DNA from: Epichloe hybrida | Taxonomy: Eukaryota; Ascomycota; Sordariomycetes; Hypocreales; Clavicipitaceae | Assembly (NCBI GenBank): GCA_019022495.1 | Contig: JAFEKR010000001.1 | Span: 1,922,001-1,986,000, forward strand | Length of the DNA stretch: 64,000 bases | Reading direction: 5' to 3' | Shown here: in pieces, positions 24,058 through 35,817 of the stretch | Layout of the letters: the number at the start of each line of letters is the position of its first letter | Position numbering within the stretch: position 1 is the stretch's first letter | Notes under the pieces: generated by a model | Told to the model about the DNA's origin: nothing | Seen by the model: only the letters and a program-made list of their open reading frames with translations | The model's database searches: none | Made by a program: the position numbers and the translations under genes

Positions 24058-25841
24058 ATGTCCCGGCGGTGTGCACGCACAATTGAGCGCACTTGCTGTG
24101 CATTTGCCACGTACATACCGCTGATATTCGTGTATGGCATGACGACATGGGCGATCTGGGTGGTGGTGGAGATTGGGATGAAAGCGCCCAAAAGGAGTTG
24201 GCTGGGTAGGTCATGTCTTGCTTCATCGCATCATTGAACCTCTACCCGAACGCCCTCTGCGTGTGCTTGTCTTGATGGATGGCAGCTGAACTATGATATG
24301 GTAAAGAAGCTAACACCGTTGATTACTTTCTCCACGCAGGAAATGGGTCATCTGCCGTTGGCCTCGTACTATACGCATTGCTGAATTGGTCATACACGAC
24401 CGCCGTGTTCACCGACCCTGGCTCGACGACAAACCGCGACGGCTACGGCCTCTTGCCTACGGCCCAGGGCCACCCGCCCGCGACGTCATTCACCGTCAAG
24501 AGTAATGGCGAGATTCGGTTCTGCAAAAAGTGCCAGGCGCGCAAGCCAGACCGTGCCCACCATTGCTCAACATGCCGACGATGCGTGCTCAAGATGGATC
24601 ACCACTGCCCTTGGCTGGCTACGTGCCTTGGCCTGCGAAACTACAAGCCATTTCTGCTATTCCTCATGTACACGACTCTGTTATCCTTCTATGCCTTTGC
24701 CGTTAGCGGCACGTGGGTGTGGTCCGAGGTGATTCAGGAGGACGTCCAGCAGTTTGACAACATCCTGCCGGTGAATTTCGTAGTGCTGAGCATTTTCAGC
24801 GGAATCATCGGCATCGTGGTTGGCGTTTTCACCGGATGGCATGTCATGCTAGCGTCAAAGGGTCAAACAACCATCGAGTGCCTCGAAAAGACGAGATACT
24901 TGTCGCCTCTGAAGCATACCTATCACGCCGCGCACAACCCAGCCAATCGCCTACCGCACGCAGCGCAGCAGTTTGTGGATTTCCACACCAACGCCTTGCC
25001 GGGAATCACTCGGCCGGAGGAGGGAGAGGAGCGCAGGTCGAGCCAGGATTATTACGAGGCTCAGCGAACGTATGGCGGGTCACGCCCCGTCCAGCAGACG
25101 TTTGAGGAGAGGGAGAGATAACAAAGTCGTCTGCGGTACGAGGAGTACCTCGACGAACAGGATTCCACAAAGCTCCCGAATGCGTTTGATCTCGGCTGGA
25201 AGAACAACCTGCTGCACTTGCTGGGGCACAACCCATGGCTCTGGGCACTCCCCATATGTAACACCACGGGAGACGGATGGTCGTGGGAAGCCAACCCCAG
25301 GTGGCTCGAGGTCCGAAAGCGCATCAGGCGCGAGCGGGAAGAGCAGCGCGCTCGAGAAATCAACGCGGGCTGGGGAGGAGGTGACGACACTTTCGCCGCA
25401 CCGAGCCCTTACTCCCAGCCCTCGAACGGGAACGAGAACGGGAACGGGAACGGGAACGGCAACGGGAATCTGAACGGCGCAGGGAGGAACGCGCCCAGCA
25501 AAGCTGACCGCGTCCTGGGCCGTGATCCCAACCTGTACGCCGACGGATCCCAACCGAGCATGCAGATGCAGCGTCTCAGCGCCCAGGGAAAGTCTCTGGA
25601 CGACGAGCTCCTGGACACAGATGACGAGGACATGACCGAAACGACGGGCTTCACAACCACAAGCAGGCCGGGCTCGCGGCCGGACGAGCCCAGAGACGAC
25701 GCCGAGCGCCGCGCACTACAAGTTGTGACCAACGGACGGGGCTGGTCTCGCGGCGGCGCAACCGGCATGTTGAAGAAGGGGAGCACCCAGGGGTGGGACA
25801 GTAGAACGGGTCCACTTCCTCTGGACGAAGGTGTAGATTAG
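24058..25841 (+). CDS. pfa3: DHHC palmitoyltransferase, Pfa3-like (in-frame stop)
   Basis: S-acyltransferase that palmitoylates membrane proteins; yeast Pfa3 acts on the vacuole. Exons 24058-24205 and 24340-25841; the intron has donor GTAGGT and branch GCTAAC. N-terminal membrane segments (IPLIFVYGMTTWAIWVVV and AVGLVLYALLNW) are followed by the DHHC Cys-rich domain (FCKKCQARKPDRAHHCSTC, MDHHCPWL), two more membrane segments and a cytosolic tail. A TAA at 25119-25121 ends the first open stretch after 309 aa. The same frame then stays open to 25841 and codes conserved tail sequence (RYEEYLDEQDS, NTTGDGWSWEANPRWLE, PaCCT-like). If read through, the protein is about 549 aa. Either this is a C-to-T type nonsense mutation or sequence error, or a 57-nt intron 25070-25126 (GTATGG...AAAG, a multiple of three) removes the stop; its branch site would be abnormally close to the AG. 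A repeated Asn-Gly stretch is coded at about 25430-25470. Confidence 0.85.
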
Positions 25842-26192
25842 ATATTACTGTAGAATGGGAAATAATGAGCATGGAGGAGATCCTTGTCGTAGGATGTGTC
25901 GTCTTTTTATTGTTTTGAAATTTCGCACCTCATGTTGTATATTTGCTTTATATATTGCTCAGATTGCTCGTTCAAGGTAGGACGTGCGTGGGATAAGAAG
26001 AACAAAAGAGGAAGAATTGCATATGGGCTTTTGAGAGCGACATTGCTTTGTGGAGTATCTAGCTGATATGTCTTGTTATGAAACGGATCCAGGTAGTGCA
26101 AAGCATACTACCTTTGTATTTTGGCGTCTTCATTCATGGCTCTGTTGAGAATTCTTGAATACGTGAGGGTTCTCGGCCCATACATGCTATTG
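25842..26192. other. Short convergent intergenic region
   Basis: Lies between two gene 3' ends (pfa3 on +, TFIIIC subunit on -). It is AT-rich and nothing further is seen. Confidence 0.6.
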
Positions 26193-28326
26193 CTAATCTA
26201 GTTCGGGATACGGCGTTCTACCCATTCCCATTCCTAGATCCAGATCCAGATCCATGTCCATGTCCATGTCATGCTCTTCGTCGGTCTGTTGATGGTGGTG
26301 GCTGTAACGCTGACCCCCGTATTCTTGCGCTTGACGGAACCTTGTATCGTGCTCGTATCCTTCGTTGTCAAACTCGTCGTCTTCCTCGTCCTCACTAACC
26401 GTGTCATCCGCATCCGCATCACCCTCCGAGAGCGTGCCATGTCCGCCAACGACGCCGCTCCCTGCAAAAGGCGTGGGCGTGGACGGCGGGGACTGCTCCG
26501 ACGCCTCCACGGCAGGTGTGCTTGCTGCGTCACGCAATCGCGCATTGTACCCTTTGCTCTTCTTCTTGGGGGGTTCTCTGCCCCTCAGCAGGGTGAGTTC
26601 CTCATTCGTGAGATCGAGTTCCGGCAGGGGCAGGTGGAACGTGGTGGACGTGGATCGCGTGGGCGTCATGTCGCCATACTCCAACGTTGATGAGAAGTCC
26701 TCTTTGCCGAGGCGCCGGCTGAATTGGATGGCGACGAGTTTCGTCTTCATGATGGCCTTGACCTTGGCCCATAGCCCGCCGTGGTACCATCCACTGTTGA
26801 CGTCGCATTCGGGCCGTACGGCTGCGTGGTCGAGGAGCTCTTTGAGGAGGGGGTCGGTAATGTCGCATACTTGCCAGACTTTGCCGTCGGTAGAGTACGC
26901 TTCTCCGTCGAACATGTGGCTGTCGGGGGCGACGTCCGGAGTGACGTGTGAGGCGCCCATTTGGTCCCTCCGAACGGATTGCCAGGGCTGGTCCTTGATG
27001 GTGCGTCTATGCTTTTTCAATTTGAACATGAGGGTCTGGTAGATGCGGTATTTGGGGTCGGTTCGTGGGTCAAGGCCGTAGGGCACCACACTGTCGCGCC
27101 ATGGCCCGCCTTTGAACTGGTATGCCGTGTAGCTGAGGTACTTTTTCAGCTCGTTCCAGCTTTGGAGTTTGCCCTGGAGGTGGTTCATCAAGGAACGGCG
27201 TGTCCAGATGGGACGCAATTGGAAGGCTTCTTCCAGGTCGGACATGACCTCTAGCATGCGCGGGTCTGTCATGTTGGGCGCGATCTGGGGGCCCGAGGGG
27301 GCAGGGTCTTCTGCGCCGATGAAGTGGCCGACGTGCTTGACGGCTGTCAGGTTGAACGTGTCGCCATCTTCGGTGGTGCGCACGTATGGGTTTTGCGAGT
27401 AGAAGTAGTTGAAGGGGAGACTCATGTGGGTGAAGATGGGTGGCGGGAGGATGTCCACGTTGGGAGGGCGATCCCTGCCGCCTTCGAAGGCGAACTTTTT
27501 CATATTTTGCACTACATCAGGAGGTTAGATGGAGCATGGAGAGGAAGAAAAGTCTATACGCGAAAGAAAGAAACGAAAGGGGGGGGGGGGGGTTAGGACA
27601 GAATGCTCACCGTCTCCTGGTAGAACTTGATCGACATATCTCTGAGCAAAATTGGATCGATTCATGTCCCAGTAAAAGTCAGCCAGCGCACGAAATCGAT
27701 GTGTGTGCTTGATAATGCCGACGGCTTCGACATGGTATCTCCCCACGTTATCTTCTAGTTTTCTTCTCAACACTTTGGGTTCGTCTAGGCGTGCTACAGA
27801 TTGGACCTGTCCCTTGTTGTTGCCACCACCCTCGGCCGTGGAAGCGTCCGAGATGTCTACATCTCCTTCCCAAGGGCCCTTGCTACCCTTCTTCCTCTTT
27901 CGGCCAGTCCGTTTTGGCACGGTGACTTTGAGCACAACATTGTGCGAGGCCGCATTATGGGACATCAATGGCTTACAGAAGGGGCTTTCTGGGCGCAAAT
28001 ACAAGGGTATTGAGTTTCTGGTAGTTTCCAGGGCCTTTTATTTTTTTTGGTGGCAGACATGTTAGCCGCATCTTCATTCCCAAGATGAGACCCGTTTACT
28101 TTGTATGTATAAGGGCAGGAAAACTCACATGGGCCAATGTAGGAACCCTGCCAAAGGCCTTCACTGCCCGATCTACGTTCTCCACGACGGCGGGAATCTC
28201 AATGGCGGAAAGGTGCCGATGCGCAATGCGATATCGAGGAGCTCCATCGTCTTGGTCAACGGGACCTTGCGCCGACCGTGAGTTGGATGGGCCGGCCAAC
28301 TCAACGTCATCTAGCAATGAATCCAT
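26193..28326 (-). CDS. sfc1: TFIIIC subunit Sfc1/Tfc1 (tau95 / TFIIIC5 family)
   Basis: RNA polymerase III initiation factor subunit that helps TFIIIC bind the A block of tRNA genes. Exons on the minus strand are 28326-28129, 28034-27611 and 27511-26193, giving 646 aa. Introns have GTGAGT and GTGAGC donors; the acceptor at 28035 is AAAAG, preceded by a GCTAAC branch site, and keeps frame (LAH then ALETTRNSIPLYLRPESPF). The N-terminal half has the tau95 dimerisation region (VVLKVTVPKRTGRKRKKG). The central HTH-type region has IWTRRSLMNHLQ, QFKGGPWRDSVVPYGLDPR and YRIYQTLMFKLKKHRR, which is diagnostic of the family. The C-terminus is highly acidic (SEDEEDDEFDNE) and ends in Met-Asp repeats, as in yeast Tfc1. 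ATG 28326 is the first in frame. Confidence 0.92.
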
Positions 28327-29445
28327 CGTTTGCACTTTGTGGACAGTAGGTGGCACATATTCTGCCTACTTGCGGCGGGGGAAACCCAAAGAACAAAATG
28401 GGGCTGCTTGGAAGTAGAGCTCGCCAGCAGTTGTGTGTCGGATCATGGCTTGCTTGTTGGTGTTGTTGCTTTCAGAGCAAGGAAATATTATTAACAACTC
28501 GATTCAATGTGGGTCCATTGTTGTTTGGCCCGTGCACACATCGGAACAGGGTGGCTGGCACTGAGCACTGTGAGCAGTGAGGATTAATCGAATCGCGGTC
28601 ATCGGCTTGCCGTCAGATGTTTATGATTGGGATAAGCAACCCGACGAGCGATGATGTATTGTATTGCAATAAATGGATGCAGTCGCGCCAACTTCGAGGC
28701 CGGGCCCTGTGAATGCATTGGGTGAATTTTGCTGGTACTTTGCTGGTAGTTTTGATGTTTGGCTGCCACCTGGGGCCGCACCTGCCTCGACTCGAAATGA
28801 GTCTGTTGCAATTGATGCTCGGGCACTCCCCAAGTCCAGACATCGTGGTCAACTGAACGAACTTCAGTGACGGTGAAGACAGTGTGTGGTCAACCCAGCA
28901 GCTGTCTCTCTCGAGTCGTTCGTGCACCTGAATCTGAAGGTCATGCGAAGGAGGGGAGCCACGACAAAAAGTCAAGGCCAACTTCAAGACCAACTTCAAG
29001 ACCACCACCCCCTCGTCCCCTACAGCATGCTACAAGGCTACAACTGCGAGTAATTTCTCCCCGGCCCCCCCAACAACCAAACCGTCAACTCCCCCGCACG
29101 ACTGCTCTGATTTCGAAAAATTAAAACAGGATAAGAATCCGGAGCTGATGACTCTGGTCTACCGTCTTTCTCTCTTCTGCTCAGACCAGACTGCCCCCCC
29201 TGCCCTGAGACCAGACCGACGAGCTGCCGCTGGCACGACTTGCACCTTGCACCTGACCCCGTTCTGTTGTGCCTCTCCATTCTCCATTGAGCTACCCTAC
29301 CCCACCGCAGTCGCGGCGTCGACCAGACCTGACCTTGCAGCAACAAGTACATACTTGGTTGCATTCGAAGTTACCAAAGGAAAGTCACCAAGGCATCATT
29401 CCGACGTCGACAAACGCGAGTATCCAGGTCCCGTTGACGATCGTC
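28327..29445. other. Divergent promoter region of sfc1 and the PP2A B' gene
   Basis: About 1.1 kb between two divergent start codons. A short direct repeat CAAGACCAACTTCAAGACCA lies near 28985-29005. From about 29040 the sequence is pyrimidine-rich and likely leader for the plus-strand gene. Open frames here lack domains. Confidence 0.6.
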
Positions 29446-31701
29446 ATGAAGCGCTTTGGCAAAGGACTGGTAAGTGATTCAATCCCATACTTGCCCTCCG
29501 TCTCGCCTCACTGGCTGGCCCCGGTGTCGCCATTGCAACAACGCGCCGGCGCACTCTATTGACATGCTTCCCTTCTCCAACAGCTCGCGCGAGGAAAGGA
29601 CGCCAGTAAGTCCTCCAAGAAGAATAAGGATTCCAAGGACGGCACATCGTCCCCTTCATCTCGAGATCCATCCAACCAGTCCCCCGTTCTTACGCCGACG
29701 TCGTCCTCTACCGCACTCAACGACATCCGCAACAAGCCCTTGCCGCCCAACACAGGACACGCAGATCACGGAACCGCCAGCCAACCGTCCAACGCTGGCC
29801 AGCAGGGCAGCAACCCCGATCGATTCGGCCCCATGGGTGGCGCTTCAAGCCCAAACGGAGGCAGCGCCAATCCCAGATTACCTCCCACGGTGGTCATCAG
29901 TCCAACTCCCGGCGTGAGCAGACGTGCCCAAGACTCATGCATGACGCCAAGTAATTGGCCATTGATCCATAGCACTGACCCATCTGATTGTTCAGCATAT
30001 TCCTCCCCCGGGGGCCGCCGAAACCATGCCTCACGACTTGGCACCCCCCAAAGCCGGCCAGAAGTCACTCATGATTCACCGAGGCATTGATAACCGTGAC
30101 GCCATTCCCGAGGGCTTACGAACCCCGAAACGACAGCATTCGTCTCGATTCGATATCTCAGCCCATCGGGAATTGGAGAAGCTACCGGGTTTTCACGAAG
30201 TTCCCCCGAACAGGAGACAGGAGCTTTTCATGCAGAAGATTGACCAGTGCAACGTCATCTTCGACTTCAATGATGCCAGCGGAGATATGAAGGCCAAGGA
30301 AATCAAGCGTCTCGCCCTGCACGAGCTGCTCGACTATGTCGCTAATAACAGGCAAGTGATAACTGAGCCCATGTACCCGAGGGTCGTCGACATGTTCGCC
30401 AAGAATCTGTTCCGACCGATCCCCCCTCCCATAAACCCCCAGGGCGAGGCTTTCGATCCGGAAGAGGACGAGCCCGTTTTGGAGGTCGCATGGCCTCACA
30501 TCCAGGTCGTCTATGAATTCTTCCTTCGCTTCATTGAAAGTCAAGACTTCAACACGAACATAGCAAAAGCCTACATAGACCACGGCTTTGTGTTGCAACT
30601 CCTCGACCTCTTCGACTCGGAGGATCCTCGAGAGCGTGATTTTCTCAAGACGACACTCCACCGCATCTACGGCAAATTCCTCAACCTCCGCTCCTTCATC
30701 CGCCGATCGATCAACAACGTCTTCTTTCAATTTACATACGAAACCGAGCGATTTAATGGTATCGCCGAGCTGCTCGAGATTCTCGGATCCATCATCAACG
30801 GCTTTGCGCTGCCTCTGAAGGAGGAGCACAAGATTTTTTTGACTCGCGTTTTGCTTCCACTGCATAAGCCCAAGAGCTTGAGCATGTATCATCCTCAGCT
30901 GGCATACTGTATAGTGCAGTTTCTGGAAAAGGATGCGTCTCTCACCGAAGATGTACGGGCTATCATTTTTTTTTTCTCAAAAAAAAACCCCCCCAAAAAA
31001 AAAGAATAAAAAAAGCTGACCATGAATGTTCCATCTAGGTCGTCCTTGGCCTGCTCCGATATTGGCCCAAGGTTAACAGTACCAAAGAGGCCATGTTTTT
31101 AAATGAGGTTGAAGACATATTCGAAGTCATGGACCCTGCAGAGTTTGCCAAGGTCCAGGAGCCTCTGTTTCATCAGCTCGCCAAATCGGTGGCTAGCCCT
31201 CACTTCCAGGTCGCAGAGCGTGCGCTTTACTTTTGGAACAATGAATATTTCTGCAACCTCGTCAGCGACAATGTAGAAATTATTCTGCCCATCATGTTTG
31301 CACCACTCTACGAGAATTCTAAGGGACACTGGAACCGGACAATCCACGGAATGGTATACAATGCGATGAAGCTCTTCATGGAGATCAACCCTCAACTTTT
31401 CGATGACTGCTCTCATGACTATACCGAGCAGCAAAACAGTGCTGCGGAACGAGAAGCACTTCGAGAACGCAAATGGGCTGCATTGGCCGAGAAGGCCGAC
31501 CAAAGGCGAGCATCGGTTGGCGTTGCCGATGCTCCCCAGCGGCCACAGGTTGGTGGAGTGTTGCCTCGACTGGACGAAGTCGACCCTGTCACAGAGGATA
31601 ACCAGAAGCGGCTTGATTCGCTAAAGCTCCAAGACGCCTCCGGCAGACGACCTGCAGGACACGAACGACAAAGTTCACAAAGCTCTATTCGAAGCAGGTG
31701 A
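29446..31701 (+). CDS. rts1: PP2A regulatory subunit B' (B56 family, Rts1/Par1-like)
   Basis: Targets protein phosphatase 2A; in yeasts it acts in septation, mitosis and stress. Exons 29446-29469, 29584-29913, 29996-30952 and 31039-31701 give 657 aa, all phase 0. Exon 1 codes just eight residues, MKRFGKGL. A disordered Ser/Pro N-terminus (to about residue 130) precedes the B56 HEAT-like domain: [23 protein letters not shown], then [14 protein letters not shown], then [13 protein letters not shown], then [31 protein letters not shown], then [17 protein letters not shown]. The C-terminus is charged and Ser-rich. Intron 3 (30953-31038) contains long T, A and C homopolymers, so its exact length is easily misread. 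Confidence 0.95.
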
Positions 31702-32801
31702 TCTGTTGGATATGCCCACAAAGCACAATCTTCGTCTCGCGTTGTCGCCCAAGCTCATCTTCACTCTTGCAACTCACGGGAATCAGTGATACAGTGTAGC
31801 AAGGTACTATCTGCCTTTTTTTTGGCCGGTTTCCAAATGTCGCCCAATCGTCGACAACAGGCGAGACGAAGCTAAAGCGTATAACTTGATGCTGCTTACA
31901 CCACACCGACTCCTTGACCAATATATGCAGATTCATCCCTTTTTTTTTTTTTTTTTTTTCGTGTCATATTGGCCCTTCTCTTTGACGGCTCTCATGACAA
32001 AACCTTGAAACATGGTTTTATCCAGCTGTTCTTTCGCTTGGTTTCCACCACGTTTTTCCTGGGCCGCAACTTCACCCAAGTACTACATCAAGTGGCAAAG
32101 GGGGCAGAAAGGCGCCTCTTTTCACATCTTTACATATATATACATATTGTGTCATGCAAATTGGATCAAGGAGTGGGGTGAAGGAAGGGAAAAAGCATGC
32201 GAGAATTGATTGCATCAAGCCGACACGGTTTGCATTGTTCTCGTGATTAAATCCGTATTTTTTTTTATTTTTCACTCCCCCATACCTGGCCGCAATGCCT
32301 CGGGGCGGGCCGAATCCAAGCGTTTGGGGCATGCAAAATGGCCGCGAATGTTCTTTCCCATTGTCGGACTTTTTTGTTTTCTCTCTTAATAATGGCTCCT
32401 TTATATGCTGGGAGTGGAACACTGTGGCTTGTAGTTGAGCGCAGAGGGGGAATATGGGCTCTATGGATGCTGCCCGCCCGGTTCGCGAATAATGCCAGAG
32501 CCAACCACTTTTTGGCTGTTTTGTTGCCTTTGTGTAGACAAATGATGCATGGTCGCTTCTTTCTTCTTCTTTTCATCCCATAGACTTTCCTGCGTTTCCA
32601 TATCGTCATCACACATGATCAGAAAAGTGCGTATTCGCTTGTGACGCATATGCAGGCCATTGTGTGTATCATATTGCGTCAATCAATGGGGTTGATGTAA
32701 CCCTTTTGGATGGTATCTTTGATAATAATCACCATGTCCAACTTGATTCTTTTGTTTGTCTTTACACTGTGCAATCCATTAATCACACACCCTCTCTCTA
32801 T
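31702..32801. other. Convergent 3' region, no gene seen
   Basis: Lies between the stop codons of the PP2A B' gene and the CID gene. It has poly-T at about 31938-31960 and other T tracts suited to 3' ends. No frame shows conserved features. Confidence 0.6.
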
Positions 32802-34562
32802 CTACCTACCCCTTCCGAATCTCCCGGCACCCCGATAATACCCCCTCCCACCCCCACCTCCACGACCTCTATATCCTCCACTATCAAGGACTCGATTGTC
32901 ATAGTTGTTGTAATGGAGTTGGTGTTGATGCTGAGGTGGAGGAGGAGGAGGAGGAGGAGGAGGAGGAGGGGGCGGGTGCAGGGGTGGAGCTTGTCCTGGA
33001 TTCCAAGCACCCATTATTTGGGCGGCGAAGGCAGGATCAGGCATCCAGCCTGAGTGAGGACCGCTGAGGTTTGAAGGAGGGGGAGGAGGGGGAGGAGGGG
33101 GTGGCCATGGTCCTCTATAGCCTGATGGTGGCGGAGGAATCGGCATGTTTGGTGGTGGATGAGGAGGATGAGGAGGATGTGGAAGATTAGGTGGTTGTTG
33201 AGTGGGCGAGCGGGAGACACGATCGCGGCTTCGTGGTCGACTTGGCGTGTAGCTACGACTACGACTGCGGCTGCGGCTGCGGCTGCGACTCGATGGAGAT
33301 GGAGATATGCGGCGGCGCTTGGTGGATCGTGATGACGAGCTGCGACGTCGGCTGCGCGAGTAACTTCTGTCTCTGGATGACGAGCGAGAGCGGGATTGAG
33401 AGCGGGAATAAGAGCGGCCTCTACCGCGACCTCTATTCTTGCGATCCTTCATGCGCTCGCAGAATCGTCGAGACCAGCCGTAGTAGGTCTCTCCGCTGAT
33501 GATATCCCCTGTGTTTTCGTCCAAAATGATTCTCTCGCCTAGCTCGTTGATATCGACGAACCCGTCGTCTTCTGGCAGATTCTCCTTGGCAAAGATTCTC
33601 TCCGCATCAGAGAGCAAGGCCTTCACCGCGGAAGTGATGGCCTTGTCTGCTGGTCCGGGAGCAAGTTGGAGCGGCTTGATCAGTTCCGGGAGCATGGGCT
33701 TCGTCGAGTTGGGCACAAGATGAGGTAGCCACGTTGCGGCGGGAAGATCGTACCATGCCGTCGAGGCGTCGCCATGAAAAGAAGGAAGTACATAAGGCGC
33801 CTCCTTGGCTAGCTTGAGAGTAGAAGACGATGTGGTGGGATCGGGTGCAGACGTGGGCGGTGGTGCGCCGCCGTTTGACAGGGCCTCTTTCAGTTTGGTG
33901 ACTGCGTCGTCTGAAACGTATTGTCGCTCTTGCCAGAGAGTAATTAGATCTTCTAATTTTCGGACATGCTTAGGACACTTGTCGTATGCTGCGGCGGATG
34001 TGAAAAGCGCAGGGAGAAAGGGCTCCCACGCGCTGCTGAAGTCGCGATGGCTCTGTTCATGGTGCAAGGCGTCGTTGGCGATGTACAATATGTGGAGGCG
34101 ACGGCGTTTGGAGCTCGGTCGTGGTGCGTTGCCGTCATTGTCGACTTGTGCTTTGGAGAGGGCCACGAGGTATTTCGCGAGAGAGGTTGTTCGGCCGCTA
34201 GATAAGGCGATGTTGCTTGTGATGTAGTCTTTGCAGTTCTGTGGGTATTGAAGGTGACGAGGCAGGATTTAGTAAGGGAACCGCTTTATCTTTGATTTTG
34301 TTTGGGTATATAGTGTTGAGTGACCCCCGCGTCTCGCAGCATCGGGAGGAGCATTTGGGCAAGCGGGATGAAATTTGTTGGAGCATCATCAAGAGAGGAG
34401 GATTGGGCAAACCTGGACATTGGGACGGGAGCACTGTGCGAGTGTCGAGTTGAGAAGCTGGAAGAAGGAATCGACAGATGGGCGACTTGTAGGTGTTGGA
34501 TCGGCCCGGAAGAGGGATGCAGAGAGGGCCGCTTTGGCAATGGCGAGTTCCGGGGTCGCCAT
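32802..34562 (-). CDS. CID (RPR) domain protein with RS and proline-rich tail, CHERP-like
   Basis: Exons 34562-34413 and 34238-32802 on the minus strand give 528 aa; the donor GTTTGC is weak but the frame is continuous (SRPNVQ then NCKDYITSNI). The N-terminal 140 residues form a CID: FFQLLNSTLAQC, SSGRTTSLAKYLVALSKA, KRRRLHILYIANDALHH, CPKHVRKLEDLITLWQERQYV. CID domains bind the phosphorylated CTD of RNA polymerase II or occur in splicing factors. After a linker with an ENTGDIISGETYYGW segment comes an Arg-Ser region (about 275-335), then long polyproline runs and an RGG/GRG C-terminus. This order recalls CHERP and related pre-mRNA processing proteins. A role in transcription-coupled RNA processing is inferred; no specific orthologue is named. 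Confidence 0.87.
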
Positions 34563-35173
34563 GGGGAGAGGGCGGCCCTTGGTGGAGGTGTATACTCAGT
34601 GGTGATGGTGAGAAGGAGAGGACGAGGACGACGAGGTGCTGTGGTGTTGAAGGCTGAAAGGTATTAGCTTCATTGTAGTCCGTATGTACGGAGTAATCGT
34701 GGAGGCCAATCGGGGGGGTTCACCTGGCCTGGAGGTGGGGCATGGCCTGATATTTACCACGAGTCACGAGTTAAAAAAGGGAAGCGAGAAATGATAAATC
34801 TTCACGCAATGAAGCAGAGATCCTCGAACTGAGAGTAACATTCAAATGATTGCAGCCGTTTCAGTTAAGTTCGGGCTCAAAATTTCCTAAATTGGGGGAT
34901 GAGACTTCACGTTTTTAAATCAGGTAGCTGAGGCTGGCGGCATCATACAACTAAACGTCACTAGATGGCTGGCTTGAGCTTTAAGACAGACAGTCCGTGT
35001 TTGGATAGAAGCAAGACAATGAGAAAGAAGAAGAAGCTGAGTGACCCATATAAGACAAGTCGATTCAATACACGCAAATGCTATTGTACAAGCCCTCCTT
35101 GGCTCGGCCCCTGGCGCAAACTGGAGCATTACAATGTGACAGACCACAAGCAGTCACACGCAGCTTTCGTCGC
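34563..35173. other. Intergenic region upstream of the CID gene
   Basis: Two minus-strand genes are separated by about 610 bp. TACGGAGTA is at 34687-34695 next to a CCGTATG half-copy. Nothing else is recognised. Confidence 0.6.
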
Positions 35174-35817
35174 CTACGAAAATCTGTCGCCCTTCCGACT
35201 CCTGTACGGAGCAGCGCTCTCATATTTGCTCTTCTCTTTCGTCTCATCCGGCTCCGTCACGGCGGCATGTCTCGTTGCTGCAGGATCACGGCTGACCTCC
35301 TGGCTGGGCGAACCGGTCGTATCTATTCTTGAAGGGGCGCCATCGTTATAATTCGTCGCCGCTGTCGCTGATGAGGACGCCGGTTCGAGCCCGGCGTATT
35401 CCATGGATCGAATCGCTTGTTTCTTGTTGCGGGCAGCCTCAAGCTTGGCCTGTCGGTCGGCGTTTATTTCTCGCTTGGCAAAGTAGTATGCGCCGGCGCC
35501 GGCTGAGGAAACACCTGTTAGACAAAACACGACTTTCGTCTAGGGCTCGGGCAAGATCAAAATCAGGGATTCGAAGGCTATCTGTGCGCAAGGAAAGCTC
35601 ACCGACACAAACGGAGCCCCAGCCGAGCCTGCGTATTGCATGTTGTTAATTTGCAGATGAATCTCTCTCATCGGCACGGTACGGCACGGCATAGGTCGGA
35701 AACATAGGAAAGCTTCGGTTTGACGAACCAGAAAGATCGGACCTGCGCGCGAATTAATATGGGCTGAGGGACGAGCAAAACTTACTTGTCCCATGGGTCA
35801 CGACTTACGGTATTCAT
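35174..35817 (-). CDS. Small single-span membrane protein with a microexon
   Basis: Exons 35817-35786 (32 nt), 35628-35603 (26 nt) and 35514-35174 are inferred, giving 132 aa. The two short exons are supported by GTAAGT and GTGAGC donors, a TTAAC branch site, CAG acceptors and an unbroken frame: MNTVSRDPWDK, LGWGSVCVG, VSSAGAGAYYFAKREINADR. Residues about 11-31 are small and hydrophobic and could form one membrane helix. It is followed by a basic amphipathic stretch and a hydrophilic tail ending YRSRKGDRFS. Proteins of this layout occur widely in filamentous ascomycetes without known function as far as I recall. An annotation starting inside exon 3 would lose the membrane segment. Confidence 0.78.

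Noticed and set aside
35360..35410. GGTTCGAGCCC resembling a tRNA T-loop
   Set aside because: No matching acceptor stem, D-arm or anticodon arm; it lies in the coding exon of the small membrane protein.
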